This document shows, one piece after another, positions 1-9,595 of a stretch of 64,000 nucleotides of DNA (positions are counted from its first letter, which is position 1; the number at the start of each line of letters is the position of its first letter). Source of the stretch: Planktosalinus sp963975935 (GTDB lineage Bacteria > Bacteroidota > Bacteroidia > Flavobacteriales > Flavobacteriaceae); the NCBI GenBank assembly GCA_963975935.1, contig CAXBIQ010000001.1, positions 186,001-250,000 of the forward strand, written 5' to 3'. Under the pieces are notes generated by a model, which saw nothing but the letters and a program-made list of their open reading frames with translations, was not told where the DNA came from and made no database searches. The position numbers were made by a program, and so were the translations under genes.

Positions 1-74
1 AAGTAAGCATCCAGTAAAATGGGCTTGTTGTGTTTGCCGTCTAGAAGTATGTTTTTGTGTGTACTAAAATTCAT
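1..74 (-). CDS. Start of an alpha/beta-hydrolase-like protein (partial)
   Basis: Only the first 24 codons are in the window, reading off its left edge. The protein begins MNFSTHKNILLDG and continues with KPILLDAY. The start codon is CAT at 72-74. It overlaps the end of the AddB-like gene (stop codon at 64-66) by 11 nt in a different frame, which points to translational coupling. The opening resembles flavobacterial alpha/beta hydrolases, but the catalytic Ser, Asp and His lie outside the window, so the product name is tentative. Confidence 0.45.
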   Translation of the reverse strand, partial: MNFSTHKNILLDGKHNKPILLDAY

Positions 75-2802
75 TGTTAGGGATTTCTTTTTCGGTGAAT
101 GGAATGTTGGGGTCGCAAATTTCGATAATTAATTTGTTTAATTCGCTTTTGAACAGTTTTAATACCTCCTCATTAATTGATGTGTCACCCGCGCCTCTTG
201 GTGTTTCCTTTTTCGTAAAGGGCATAAAACCTGCGCTTTGGTTTTTAAATGAAATAATTCCTGCGTGGATATCTCCCTTGTTTATATGTTCTGATGTCAT
301 AACAGCATAACACAACACCTGAATGATTTTGCTGTATTTATAGTCGGTCATTACATCCTCCCAGTTAATCAGGTTGAGGTCTGTTTGGGTCACTTTCCCG
401 GTTTTAAAATCTATGATGCGTGTAACGTTATTGAATTGGTCAACCCTGTCCACAAGGCCTTTGATTCTCACCGGAAAATCCAATTCGGGAATTGTAAGTT
501 CTGCTTCCAGTTTGTTTTCAATCTGGGTAATAGTAATTTCATTTTTTTCTTTAACCAATTGCAATTCCTGCTTCAGGTAGTTGTGAACATAGCGCTTTGC
601 AATTTCAAAAATGATGCGGTTTTTTCCGCTTTTGATGTTTCCGTCTTTGTAGGTTTTAGAAAACTCTTCAGCAACTTTGTTATCTGCTTTTTTTTGAATT
701 TGGCTTAGGACTTCTTCCGTTAAAAAGGTATTGAGGTAAGGTTCATACAAATGCTGCAAAGTATCGTGGACAATGGTTCCTAAGGTATTTACGGCTACAG
801 TTTCTTCAATTTCTTCCAGATCCCGGATGCCTAAAATATAGCGGTCATAAAAATCAATGGGATTGCGGATATAGGTTGTTATCCCTGAAGGGGAAAAACC
901 TTGTGAAGCAAGGGCTTTTAGTTTTTCAATTATCTGAGGTGTTTTTTCAATTTGCCTCACCTTTTTCTTCGGAATGGTGATTTTTGGTGTGTATAGTTTT
1001 TCTGTGATGGTATGGTTTACAGGGCTTTCATATGCCAATTGTAAAAGAAACCTGCTTTTTTCCCCGGCTTGTATGCCTGAAGTTTGATTGTTGTACAACA
1101 AGGATATGTTTTTTGCCCGGTGCAGCAATCTGTAGAAGTGATATGTATAAACGGCATCCTTTTCTTTTGTTGTGGGCAGGTTGTATTCCTTTTTAAGATC
1201 ATAAGTAATAAAGGATCTGTTGCTTTTTCCTCCCGGAAGGATGCCTTCATTTACCGATACTAAAATCACGTTTTCAAAATCGAGCGAACGAGTCTCAAGC
1301 AAACCCATAACCTGAAGACCTTTATAGGGTTCTCCCTTAAAGTCGAGATTTGTTGTTGTGATTATTTCTTTGAAAAGGAGGTGTAATGTTTTTACAGATT
1401 TAATATGATTAAAGGTATGGTTGAAGGTTTCCAGCTTGTTCCATACTTCGTAAAAGGCAAAAAGTGTTTCTAAAAGAATGGGGTCGTTTTCAATTTTACG
1501 CTTTGAAACGAGGATTATATTTTTCACATTTTCTATAAGCTGGTCAACTTGTTTATTAGTTTGGGAAAAAAGGAAATGTATGCTATCCTGTTCTCCCACG
1601 TCTGCCAGATTTAAAAGAGTTTCAAAATTTATTTGGGTGATATTTCTCGATTGTATTGCGTTTTTTATCAGTTTATGACTGATGGGTATAAGCCTTGCGC
1701 ACAAAGGGTGTTCAATAATCTGAAGAACATCATTGTAGTAAAAGTGATTCTCAGTTTGACTATGTATTTTAAAGATGTTCTCAAAAAATGAGCTTGCAGG
1801 CAACAAATTGAGTGGCAAACCCATAGTGATGTTTACAGATTTTATGTTGGCCGGCAATGCGTTTAGAACCGGCATAAGGAGTGCCTCGTCAGCGAGGACC
1901 AATGCTGTTTTTTCAAGTTTGTTTTCGGGGACAGATTCCAAAATTTCAGCAACACATTTTGCCTGCCCGATATTTCTTGAACAGCCAATGATAGAAATAC
2001 TTTTGGCTTCTGTATAATGGTTAGAAATATTTTTAAAAGTATTTGTTTGATAATACTTCCATTGGGTTTTAAATTCTCTTAAAAAGTGTGAGGCGCTGTG
2101 GTGTTTTTTTTCCATAAAATATGCTTCGGCGTCCCAGAATATTTCTGCATTTCCCGCTTCCAGCAATTCTTTGATAATGACTTCTTCTGCTTTATTCAAT
2201 GCATTAAATCCAATGAATATGTGTTTTTTATCATATGATGCAGCGGTGTAGTGCTCCATATTATTTGCCGCTTCCCTGTAAACAAGGCCCTGATGGGCTT
2301 TTCCTTTTAAGAGGGCTTTATTTGAAAAACTTTTGTACAGCTGGCTTAGGGAATTCCAAAAGTTGAGGTAGTTTTTAATCAGTTCAGATGGTTCATTTTT
2401 AACCCCCCATTTTTCAATGCTTTTTATGTCTTTTAAATAGCTGAAAAACTTCTCCTGATTGATCAGGTTTCTGTCGATTTCATTAAAGTCATCAAGTAAT
2501 ATGCCTGCCCATGACGAGAAACTTTCAAATGTTTCCTTCTCTGTAACATCTGAATTTAAATAGATATCATAAAAATCAAATAATAGCTCAATTGAAGGAG
2601 CTATTTTCAAATCTGAAATACGTTCTATAAAATCTTCAATGCTGAGTATTTCCGGAGCGAATTCTGTTTTGTAGCTTGCTTCTAAAAATGCTTTTTTTAG
2701 AAATGAGCTAGCCCTTTTACTTGGCAGAACAAAAATATGGGACGATAAAGGCTCTTTACTATTAGAGAACTGAAAAGCAATTTCTTCGAGATATGTTGTC
2801 AT
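64..2802 (-). CDS. AddB-like PD-(D/E)XK nuclease
   Basis: A 912-residue protein resembling the AddB partner of the AddAB helicase-nuclease, which resects double-strand breaks for recombination. The N-terminus has no Walker A motif. Around residues 497-520 there is a helicase-like block (QVMGLLETRSLDF, then NEG) as in inactivated AddB/RecC helicases. The C-terminus carries the RecB-family nuclease motifs: GTIVHDTLQHLY (about 675-686), GLVDRVD (782-788) and IIDFKTG (796-802). The cysteines that hold an Fe-S cluster in Bacillus AddB are not visible. The AddA-like partner is at 5639-8785, with ompA and kbl between. The ATG lies only 12 nt beyond a strong terminator hairpin, so its promoter must overlap that hairpin or it depends on read-through. 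Confidence 0.8.
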   Translation of the reverse strand: MTTYLEEIAFQFSNSKEPLSSHIFVLPSKRASSFLKKAFLEASYKTEFAPEILSIEDFIERISDLKIAPSIELLFDFYDIYLNSDVTEKETFESFSSWAGILLDDFNEIDRNLINQEKFFSYLKDIKSIEKWGVKNEPSELIKNYLNFWNSLSQLYKSFSNKALLKGKAHQGLVYREAANNMEHYTAASYDKKHIFIGFNALNKAEEVIIKELLEAGNAEIFWDAEAYFMEKKHHSASHFLREFKTQWKYYQTNTFKNISNHYTEAKSISIIGCSRNIGQAKCVAEILESVPENKLEKTALVLADEALLMPVLNALPANIKSVNITMGLPLNLLPASSFFENIFKIHSQTENHFYYNDVLQIIEHPLCARLIPISHKLIKNAIQSRNITQINFETLLNLADVGEQDSIHFLFSQTNKQVDQLIENVKNIILVSKRKIENDPILLETLFAFYEVWNKLETFNHTFNHIKSVKTLHLLFKEIITTTNLDFKGEPYKGLQVMGLLETRSLDFENVILVSVNEGILPGGKSNRSFITYDLKKEYNLPTTKEKDAVYTYHFYRLLHRAKNISLLYNNQTSGIQAGEKSRFLLQLAYESPVNHTITEKLYTPKITIPKKKVRQIEKTPQIIEKLKALASQGFSPSGITTYIRNPIDFYDRYILGIRDLEEIEETVAVNTLGTIVHDTLQHLYEPYLNTFLTEEVLSQIQKKADNKVAEEFSKTYKDGNIKSGKNRIIFEIAKRYVHNYLKQELQLVKEKNEITITQIENKLEAELTIPELDFPVRIKGLVDRVDQFNNVTRIIDFKTGKVTQTDLNLINWEDVMTDYKYSKIIQVLCYAVMTSEHINKGDIHAGIISFKNQSAGFMPFTKKETPRGAGDTSINEEVLKLFKSELNKLIIEICDPNIPFTEKEIPNNEF

Positions 2803-2813
2803 ACCATAAAAAT

Positions 2814-2845
2814 AAAAAACGCTCCTGATATTCAGGAGCGTTTTT
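2814..2845 (-). terminator. Intrinsic terminator of the OmpA-family gene
   Basis: A perfect 9-bp stem (CGCTCCTGA at 2820-2828, TCAGGAGCG at 2832-2840) with a 3-nt loop is flanked by A and T tracts. Read on the minus strand it follows the OmpA-family stop codon by about 25 nt and ends in a T-rich run. Its flanking tracts would let it work in both directions. Confidence 0.85.
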
Positions 2846-2868
2846 CTTGTTATTTATTTAGATTCCTC

Positions 2869-4278
2869 TTAGTCTTTGTCTAAAGAGATTTCTACACGTC
2901 TGTTTTGTTGTCTTCCGGCAGCAGTTGCATTTGTTGCAATTGGTCTGTCAAAAGCATAACCTTCAGAGGATAATCTGTTTTCATCCATTCCAATAGATAC
3001 CAAGTAGTTCATTACTGAAGCTGCTCTTTCTTTAGAAAGTCTTTCATTCAATGCTCTACTTCCGGTATTGTCTGTATGACCTTCTATATGGAAGCTGCTG
3101 TTAGGATATTCTCTCATAATATCAACGATACTTTGAAGAGCTCCGTAAGATTCTTGACGAATTGTAGATTTTCCTAAATCAAATAAGATAGTTTTAGAGA
3201 ATTCATTCAATTCTTTAATTACTTCAACAGTTACTTCTGGACAACCGTTGTTTGCAACAGTACCAGGAATATCTGGACAGTCATCATCTTTGTCAAGCAC
3301 ACCGTCACCATCTCTGTCTGGCCAAGGGCATCCGTTGTTTGCTTGTGGTCCGGCTTCATTTGGACACTCATCTAAGTGATCAGGGATTCCATCGCCATCA
3401 GCATCCGGACAACCGTTAAGAGACTTAAGTCCAGGAACTGTAGGACACTCATCGTCTTTATCCGGCACACCGTCACCGTCAGTATCAGGACAACCGTTGA
3501 ATTCAGCTAAACCAGCTTCTAGTGGACACTCGTCTAAGTGATCAGGGATTCCGTCACCGTCAGTATCAGGACATCCGTTAAATTCAGGAAGACCAGGAGT
3601 TTCAGGACATTCATCATCTTTATCATAAATTCCGTCACCGTCTGTATCTTTTCCTCCAAATTGGAATACAATACCAGCTGAGTGCTGGAAGTGCTTAATA
3701 CCATAATCTTTTTCAAATGCGTGCTTGTAAGTAGACTGTAAGTTTAATGCCAATGTTTCAGATAACCAAAACTTAACACCAACCAATGCGTTTGCAGTAC
3801 CAAAGCCAATTTCATCTACCCAGGTATAACCACCACCAATACCAATGCTTGGATCAAACCATCCACTGTTTAGTGTGTTTTTAAGGCTGTACTTGATTTC
3901 ACCATCAGCTGCATAATAAGTAAAGTCATCTTCAGCACCAATGCCAAGATCACTTACTCTAGCATCACCTAACTTTTCGATTCTGTTAATAGAACCGCCT
4001 GCAGTAAATACAAATCCACTTCCAATATACTTAGAAATAGTCAATCTTGATACTGAAGGTAACACGTTCCAATGGTCTTCTGCGTTGAAGTATTCGTCAA
4101 ATAGATCCCCTCTTAATACACCGGGAACTCTACCGTCATCATCAATACCAACAGGATAAACGTCAACCGCGTTAATACCAACCTCAATGGCCCACGGGTT
4201 GTTTTCGTCTTGTGCGATCGCATTACCCATTCCGAAGAATAGCAAGGACGCAACTAAAAATCTGCTAAGATGTTTCAT
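2869..4278 (-). CDS. OmpA-family outer-membrane porin with TSP3 repeats
   Basis: A 469-residue protein anchoring the outer membrane to peptidoglycan. Residues 1-22 form a signal peptide (MKHLSRFLVASLLFFGMG, cut after AQ). Residues 24-207 form the beta-barrel. Residues 211-348 contain five 27-residue thrombospondin type 3 repeats, calcium-binding DxDGDG units each ending NGCP. They alternate: repeats 1, 3 and 5 have DKDD and repeats 2 and 4 have DHLD, suggesting expansion by a two-repeat unit. Residues 360-465 are the OmpA domain with GHTDNTGS, the NERLS..RA block and RRVEI. A longer in-frame start at 4347 exists, but the signal peptide and the promoter at 4312-4341 favour 4278. It is a single-gene unit with its own terminator. 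Confidence 0.92.
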   Translation of the reverse strand: MKHLSRFLVASLLFFGMGNAIAQDENNPWAIEVGINAVDVYPVGIDDDGRVPGVLRGDLFDEYFNAEDHWNVLPSVSRLTISKYIGSGFVFTAGGSINRIEKLGDARVSDLGIGAEDDFTYYAADGEIKYSLKNTLNSGWFDPSIGIGGGYTWVDEIGFGTANALVGVKFWLSETLALNLQSTYKHAFEKDYGIKHFQHSAGIVFQFGGKDTDGDGIYDKDDECPETPGLPEFNGCPDTDGDGIPDHLDECPLEAGLAEFNGCPDTDGDGVPDKDDECPTVPGLKSLNGCPDADGDGIPDHLDECPNEAGPQANNGCPWPDRDGDGVLDKDDDCPDIPGTVANNGCPEVTVEVIKELNEFSKTILFDLGKSTIRQESYGALQSIVDIMREYPNSSFHIEGHTDNTGSRALNERLSKERAASVMNYLVSIGMDENRLSSEGYAFDRPIATNATAAGRQQNRRVEISLDKD

Positions 4279-4311
4279 ATTCAATAATTTAATTTTAAGT
4301 GTTAATTGTAG

Positions 4312-4341
4312 CAAAAGTAAGTTGTTAAAATCTATTAACAA
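4312..4341 (-). promoter_or_regulatory. Promoter of the OmpA-family gene
   Basis: On the minus strand the -7 box TACTTTTG (plus-strand 4312-4319) matches TAnnTTTG exactly, with TTG (4339-4341) 19 nt upstream, the Bacteroidota -33/-7 arrangement. The predicted leader is about 30 nt and AT-rich. The box lies inside the extended reading frame, which is why the start at 4278 is preferred. Confidence 0.65.
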
Positions 4342-4398
4342 AACCAAATCTACTAAATTTTTGCAAAAAAACAGTAATAAATATAGAAATACTGCATT

Positions 4399-5595
4399 TT
4401 AGTCAATGATTTCAAGCTCTTTACCAATCTTTGTGAATGCATTTAAAGCCTTGTCTAAGTGCTCTTTAGTGTGGGCTGCAGAGAGCTGAACACGAATTCT
4501 TGCCTTTCCTTTTGGAACTACAGGGAAAAAGAACCCAATAACATAGATACCTTCATTTAGTAACTTGTCAGCCATCGTTTGAGAAAGTTGTGCATCATAC
4601 AGCATTACCGGCACAATTGCAGAGTCACCATCAATAATGTCAAAACCGGCTTTTTTAATTCCTTCTTTAAAATATTTTGTGTTTTCAACGAGTTTATCCC
4701 TCAATGACGTGTCGCTCTCCAAAATATCAAAAACCTTGATTGAGGCACCCACAATCGCCGGAGCGAGGGAGTTTGAAAACAAATAAGGTCTTGAACGCTG
4801 ACGTAAAATTTCGATAATTTCTTTTTTTCCTGTAGTATACCCGCCCATAGCTCCTCCAAGTGCTTTTCCCAAAGTACCGGTGATGATGTCAATTCTTCCC
4901 ATAACCCCCTTTTCCTCGAGTGTTCCGCGACCGGTTTCACCAATAAATCCGGTTGCGTGACATTCATCAATCATGACAAGGGCGTCATATTTTTCAGCCA
5001 AATCACAAATTTTATCGAGAGGAGCTACAAGACCATCCATTGAGAAAACGCCATCTGTTACCACAATTTTATGACGTGCCCCTTTGTCATTTGCTTCTTT
5101 TAACTTTGCCTCGAGGTCTACCATATTGCTGTTTTCATAGCGGTATCTGGCTGCTTTGCACAATCTTACGCCGTCAATAATGGAAGCGTGGTTCAGCGAA
5201 TCTGAAATAATAGCGTCTTCAGGGCCAAGAAGCGGTTCAAAAACGCCTCCGTTTGCATCAAAGGCAGCAGCATACAAAATGGTATCCTCTGTTTCATAAA
5301 AAGAGGCTATTTTTTCTTCAAGCTTTTTGTGAATGTCCTGGGTGCCACAAATAAAACGCACTGATGACATCCCAAAGCCGCGCTCATCCATAGCGTCTTT
5401 AGCAGCCTGAATAACTTCTTTATTGTTTGAAAGCCCTAAATAGTTGTTTGCACAGAAGTTGATAACCTCCTCACCTGTCGATATTTTTATAACAGCATCC
5501 TGAGGGGAGGTTATAATACGCTCTCTTTTATAAAGGCCCGCATCTTTGATTTCCTGTAATTCTTTTTCTAAATGTTGTTTTATATTTCCGTACAT
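4399..5595 (-). CDS. kbl: Glycine C-acetyltransferase (2-amino-3-ketobutyrate CoA ligase)
   Basis: A 398-residue PLP enzyme that splits 2-amino-3-oxobutanoate with CoA into glycine and acetyl-CoA, the second step of threonine degradation. Its length equals that of E. coli Kbl. The PLP lysine is K244 in GTLGKALGG, the same number as in E. coli. DECHATGF (about 210-217) supplies the aspartate that contacts the PLP ring. The partner threonine dehydrogenase (tdh) is not in this window. The related enzymes ALAS, BioF and SPT share the fold, but length and motifs fit Kbl best. Confidence 0.93.
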   Translation of the reverse strand: MYGNIKQHLEKELQEIKDAGLYKRERIITSPQDAVIKISTGEEVINFCANNYLGLSNNKEVIQAAKDAMDERGFGMSSVRFICGTQDIHKKLEEKIASFYETEDTILYAAAFDANGGVFEPLLGPEDAIISDSLNHASIIDGVRLCKAARYRYENSNMVDLEAKLKEANDKGARHKIVVTDGVFSMDGLVAPLDKICDLAEKYDALVMIDECHATGFIGETGRGTLEEKGVMGRIDIITGTLGKALGGAMGGYTTGKKEIIEILRQRSRPYLFSNSLAPAIVGASIKVFDILESDTSLRDKLVENTKYFKEGIKKAGFDIIDGDSAIVPVMLYDAQLSQTMADKLLNEGIYVIGFFFPVVPKGKARIRVQLSAAHTKEHLDKALNAFTKIGKELEIID

Positions 5596-5638
5596 GTGTT
5601 ATATTTTTTTTACAAAGGTATTTAATTTAAAGAGTTTT

Positions 5639-8600
5639 CTAAACCGTTACCACCTCAATTTCGTCTTTGATATAAACCAAAAGAAGTTCTTTTACCTGAA
5701 AACCCATTTCAGAGATTAGCGCCCCATAATATTTGATCTGGTTTTTATCTTCAAGCTTTTCAACGCCTGTTTTGTAGTCAATGATGCTCATAGTTTTTTC
5801 GTCTATATAATTAAGCCTGTCCGGCCGTTGTGATTCTCCTGTCGAAGTAAAAATATCCCGTTCGGTTTCAATTTTGAAAGGATTTTCAAAATAATTTATC
5901 AATTGAGGGTGTGTGGTTATTTTTTCAAATACGGGAAGAAGTAAACCAACTTGATTATTAGAAATAACTCCTTCCTGAACAGCAGATTTTAAAATATTTC
6001 CGATATCTTTTCGGGTATGTATTTTTGAAAGTAAATTGTGTAACAAGTCACCTTTTTCAATGGCTTTTTCCTGTTTGGTATCCCACAGCATTGATTTGTG
6101 AGTTGCAATTTTTATTTTTTCTTTAAAGAAAGTAGTTTCCGGAAAAGAATCAAAAAAGGTGGTTTCAATCTGCCCGTCTATTTTGGTTTCGATTTCAGGT
6201 TTGTCCGGGTTGCCAAAGGTGTACTCATTGCCGGTTTCATCCCAGCGGTTTTCACGCAGCAAATAATTTTTAAACAAAGTTGCAATGGTGTTTTCCTTTT
6301 TTGCTTTGCCGGCATCAGAAATGACAAAGAGTTGTTCAGCAGCTCTGGTCATAGCCACATAAACTAGGTTTATCTTGTCCAGTTCTGCCTTGATTTTAAA
6401 ATCATCAAAAAGTCTCCGGCCAGCGTCTCCAAAGTTTTCTAATTTCCCTGAAACCGGGACCAGCATTTCGCTAAAGCCGGAATATTTGGTTTCATCAAGA
6501 GGGAACCATACTTTTTCATTGTAATATGAGTAAATATCATCATCGGCAAAAGGATAAATTACAACCGGAAATTCCAGTCCTTTTGCCTTGTGAACGGTCA
6601 TGATTTTCACGGCGTTCAGACGCTCAGAAACTTCAATGCTCAGCTTGCCTTTTTTAGAGTCCCAATAGTTTAAAAATTCGTTTATGGTTGTGTTTTGGCT
6701 TAGTGAAAATTCATAAACAAACTCCAGAAAGGTTTGAAGATAGGCAATACCCTCGGTTTCCTTTAAAAATACATTGCAGATAGATTCACACAAATCATAA
6801 ATGGTAATGGAAGAAGAAGAATCAAACTCAAAATGTATAGCGTAAGTCTTCAGTTTTTCCTGAAAAGCTTTTCGCTCAAGCGAAAGGAATTCAGAAATAA
6901 ATTCGTGTAAAGAAATGTCAGTTTTGACCTTTGAATGCAAAAAATAAAGGGCATCGGCTTTTGCTTTTTTGTCTTCAAAATTCAGGATGAGCTTTAGCAC
7001 ATTGATTACAAAAGTGATTTCGGGAATGTTTTCCAAAATCAATGCTTCTGAAGAAACTACTTTGATATCATTGTTTGCAAGGGTTTCAGCGATGGCCACT
7101 CCCTGGACATTTTTCCTTACCAGGACACAGATGTCTTTGGGTGCATACCCTTTTCCAAATTGCATATTGATTATTTGAAGCACCTTTTCAGGATATACTT
7201 CAAAGCTTTCTTCTTTGTTTTTTGCTTCTATGAATGAAAATGAAACATAGCCGTTTGCCTTTGAGGTAGATTTCTGGGTGTTGCCTATTTTATATAGCTC
7301 GCCATGGTTTTCAGACTGAAAATATTCAGAAACAAACGTAAAAAAGGAATTGTTGAAATTTACTATTTCTTCACAGCTTCTGTAATTTGTATCCAAAGTC
7401 TCAATTTTTTTTTCTGAAGCAGAAAATGGGTTTTGAACGCCATAAAGACTGATAAACTGTTCCGGGTTTCCACCACGCCACCTGTAAATTGATTGTTTTG
7501 CATCGCCTACAAGCAATAGACTCCCTTGCTCAGCACCCTCAACACCTTGTGAGAGCGCGTTGTCTATAAGTGGGATCAGGTTTTTCCATTGCAGTTGCGA
7601 GGTGTCCTGAAACTCATCAATAAAGTAATGCCGGTAGCGTTCACCCAGCCTTTCATAAATAAAAGGAGTGGGCTGTTCTTTGATTTCGTTGTGTATTTTG
7701 GAGTTGAACTCTGAAATGGGCAAGACGTTTTTTTCTTGCTGTAATGCCATAAACTCCTGATTAATGGCGTTTAAAAGTGACAGTGAATTCACATTCCTGA
7801 GAAGTGTATCCAAAAACTGATGATGATGTATCAGGTCTTTTGTGGTATTAAACAACACTACAATTTCAGGGGTGATTGCATCCATAGCCGCTTTAATATC
7901 ATTCGGCACTTTTTGAGGGTACAGTGGTTTTTCGCCAAGGGTTCTCTGCCAGACTGCATCAAACTTTACCGTATAATCACCTGTTGCAATCTTTTCTATA
8001 AACTTGGGTAAATATCCCCCGGAAAAATCTGAAGCTGAAATACCATTACTTTCAATTAGCTTAAAAAAATGTTGGGATTGGATGTTCAATTCATTTTCAG
8101 CTAGAGCTTTTTCATTTATAAGATTTTTTTTAAGTAAAAGAAAATCGTCCCCGGTTTTGTTTTTCAGTAGTTCAAAATGTTTGAGGTCGTTTTCACTATA
8201 CAAAAGCCTGCTGATGTCTTTTAAGTCTTTGGAAATATCCCAGCTTTTATCGTCCTCCAGTTTTTCAATGCTAAAATCCAAAATTACTGAAGTAAGTTTT
8301 TCATCGATACCCACTTTGGAAATTACCCGGTCAATGGCTTCGCTCATCAATAAATCAATATCCAGGTCTACTTCAAAATTTGTGGAAAGCTTGAGGTCTC
8401 TTGCAAATGTGCGGATTAGTCTGTGGTTGAATCTGTCAATTGTTTCAACATCAAAATTGCTGAAATTGTGTAAAATATAATGGAGTGCATTCTTGGCCCT
8501 TACTTTTAATTCAGAAGGAGTCAGGTTGGTCTCTTCAGACACAGCCATTAGCATGGGGGACAGATTTTCTGCTTGGGTTGATTCTGAGATTGAAATCAAA

Positions 8601-8785
8601 CTCTCCAGTATGCGCTCTTTCATTTCACTTACTGCTTTGTTTGTAAACGTAATGGCGAGAATACTTTTAAAAGCATCGGGGGTTTTGGATGATAAAATCT
8701 TTGTAAGGTATAATTTTACAAGGGTAAAGGTTTTGCCAGATCCGGCAGATGCATTGTATATTGAAAAGGTTGTGTTGTGTTGCAA
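5639..8785 (-). CDS. AddA-like UvrD/Rep helicase-nuclease
   Basis: A 1048-residue superfamily 1A helicase with a C-terminal RecB-type nuclease, the motor subunit of an AddAB-type complex. Walker A is ASAGSGKT (12-19). Walker B is DEFQDTSQLQW. TVHKAKGLEFPVV is helicase motif V, and VYVAMTRA is motif VI. The nuclease motifs are GDLLHNLL (about 910), RLNYID and IIDYKTG (1001-1007). The start is a TTG at 8783-8785: the only nearby upstream ATG (8818-8820) is out of frame, no in-frame ATG precedes Walker A, and the TTG gives the usual short N-terminus. The AddB-like subunit lies downstream at 64-2802. Confidence 0.85.
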   Translation of the reverse strand: MQHNTTFSIYNASAGSGKTFTLVKLYLTKILSSKTPDAFKSILAITFTNKAVSEMKERILESLISISESTQAENLSPMLMAVSEETNLTPSELKVRAKNALHYILHNFSNFDVETIDRFNHRLIRTFARDLKLSTNFEVDLDIDLLMSEAIDRVISKVGIDEKLTSVILDFSIEKLEDDKSWDISKDLKDISRLLYSENDLKHFELLKNKTGDDFLLLKKNLINEKALAENELNIQSQHFFKLIESNGISASDFSGGYLPKFIEKIATGDYTVKFDAVWQRTLGEKPLYPQKVPNDIKAAMDAITPEIVVLFNTTKDLIHHHQFLDTLLRNVNSLSLLNAINQEFMALQQEKNVLPISEFNSKIHNEIKEQPTPFIYERLGERYRHYFIDEFQDTSQLQWKNLIPLIDNALSQGVEGAEQGSLLLVGDAKQSIYRWRGGNPEQFISLYGVQNPFSASEKKIETLDTNYRSCEEIVNFNNSFFTFVSEYFQSENHGELYKIGNTQKSTSKANGYVSFSFIEAKNKEESFEVYPEKVLQIINMQFGKGYAPKDICVLVRKNVQGVAIAETLANNDIKVVSSEALILENIPEITFVINVLKLILNFEDKKAKADALYFLHSKVKTDISLHEFISEFLSLERKAFQEKLKTYAIHFEFDSSSSITIYDLCESICNVFLKETEGIAYLQTFLEFVYEFSLSQNTTINEFLNYWDSKKGKLSIEVSERLNAVKIMTVHKAKGLEFPVVIYPFADDDIYSYYNEKVWFPLDETKYSGFSEMLVPVSGKLENFGDAGRRLFDDFKIKAELDKINLVYVAMTRAAEQLFVISDAGKAKKENTIATLFKNYLLRENRWDETGNEYTFGNPDKPEIETKIDGQIETTFFDSFPETTFFKEKIKIATHKSMLWDTKQEKAIEKGDLLHNLLSKIHTRKDIGNILKSAVQEGVISNNQVGLLLPVFEKITTHPQLINYFENPFKIETERDIFTSTGESQRPDRLNYIDEKTMSIIDYKTGVEKLEDKNQIKYYGALISEMGFQVKELLLVYIKDEIEVVTV

Positions 8786-8909
8786 AATATTTTTTTTACT
8801 AAGATAAGAACAAAATCCATTTTTTAAAGCCTGGTCTTTACATCAACAAAATTTATACAGGGATAAATTCTTTATGGAAACTATAACACAACAATCAATT
8901 CATAATTTG

Positions 8910-8917
8910 TAAATTTG
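8910..8917 (+). promoter_or_regulatory. Possible -7 box of the superoxide dismutase gene
   Basis: TAAATTTG matches the Bacteroidota -7 consensus and lies 31 nt before the ATG. No TTG was found at the -33 position, so support is partial. Confidence 0.35.
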
Positions 8918-8948
8918 AAATTAAGTAATAACCACAAAAATATTAATT

Positions 8949-9572
8949 ATGTCATTTGAATTACCAAAACTTAGATATGCGCATGATGCTTTAGAGCCTC
9001 ATATTGACGCTAAAACAATGGAAATCCATCACGGAAAACACCATGCAGGATATACAGACAAACTAAATAAAGCCATTGAAGGATCTGATTTGGATGGGAA
9101 AACAATAGAAAATATTCTCATCAATCTGGACATGGACAATAAAGCTTTACGAAACAATGGAGGTGGGTACTATAACCACAATTTGTTTTGGGAAATAATG
9201 TCCCCTGATGGAGGCGGAAAGCCTTCTGGAGATTTGGCTAAAGCTATAGAGAGTGCATATGGCAGTTTTGAAGATTTCAAAGATAAATTCTCAACTGCTG
9301 CAGCAAGCCGATTTGGTTCCGGTTGGGCCTGGCTTTGTGTTCAGGAAGGGGGTAAATTAGAAATCTGCTCGACACCCAATCAGGATAACCCATTAATGCC
9401 TAAAACGGGATGCGGCGGAACTCCAATTCTTGGAATTGACGTCTGGGAGCATGCATACTACTTAAACTACCAAAACAGAAGGCCGGATTACATCAATGCA
9501 TTTTTCAATGTGGTAAACTGGGAAGAAGTAGCTTCAAGGTATGCAAAAGGAAAAGAAAAGGTAGCCGAATAA
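8949..9572 (+). CDS. Superoxide dismutase, Mn-type or cambialistic
   Basis: A 207-residue Fe/Mn-family superoxide dismutase that converts superoxide to hydrogen peroxide and oxygen. The four metal ligands are visible: H27, H77 (in YYNHNLFW), D164 and H168 (in DVWEHAYY). The GGGYYNH segment and Q145 in NQDNPL follow the Mn-type pattern (Fe-type enzymes carry the equivalent Gln elsewhere), so Mn or mixed metal use is predicted. There is no signal peptide, so it is cytoplasmic. It is a single-gene unit, divergent from the AddA-like gene and followed 23 nt later by a strong hairpin terminator. Confidence 0.95.
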   Translation: MSFELPKLRYAHDALEPHIDAKTMEIHHGKHHAGYTDKLNKAIEGSDLDGKTIENILINLDMDNKALRNNGGGYYNHNLFWEIMSPDGGGKPSGDLAKAIESAYGSFEDFKDKFSTAAASRFGSGWAWLCVQEGGKLEICSTPNQDNPLMPKTGCGGTPILGIDVWEHAYYLNYQNRRPDYINAFFNVVNWEEVASRYAKGKEKVAE

Positions 9573-9595
9573 AGTAAGCTAAACATACTATCAAT

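Noticed and set aside
8004..8480. 158-residue plus-strand reading frame opposite the AddA-like gene
   Set aside because: Serine- and leucine-rich composition typical of antisense frames, no recognisable domain, and the helicase on the other strand is clear.
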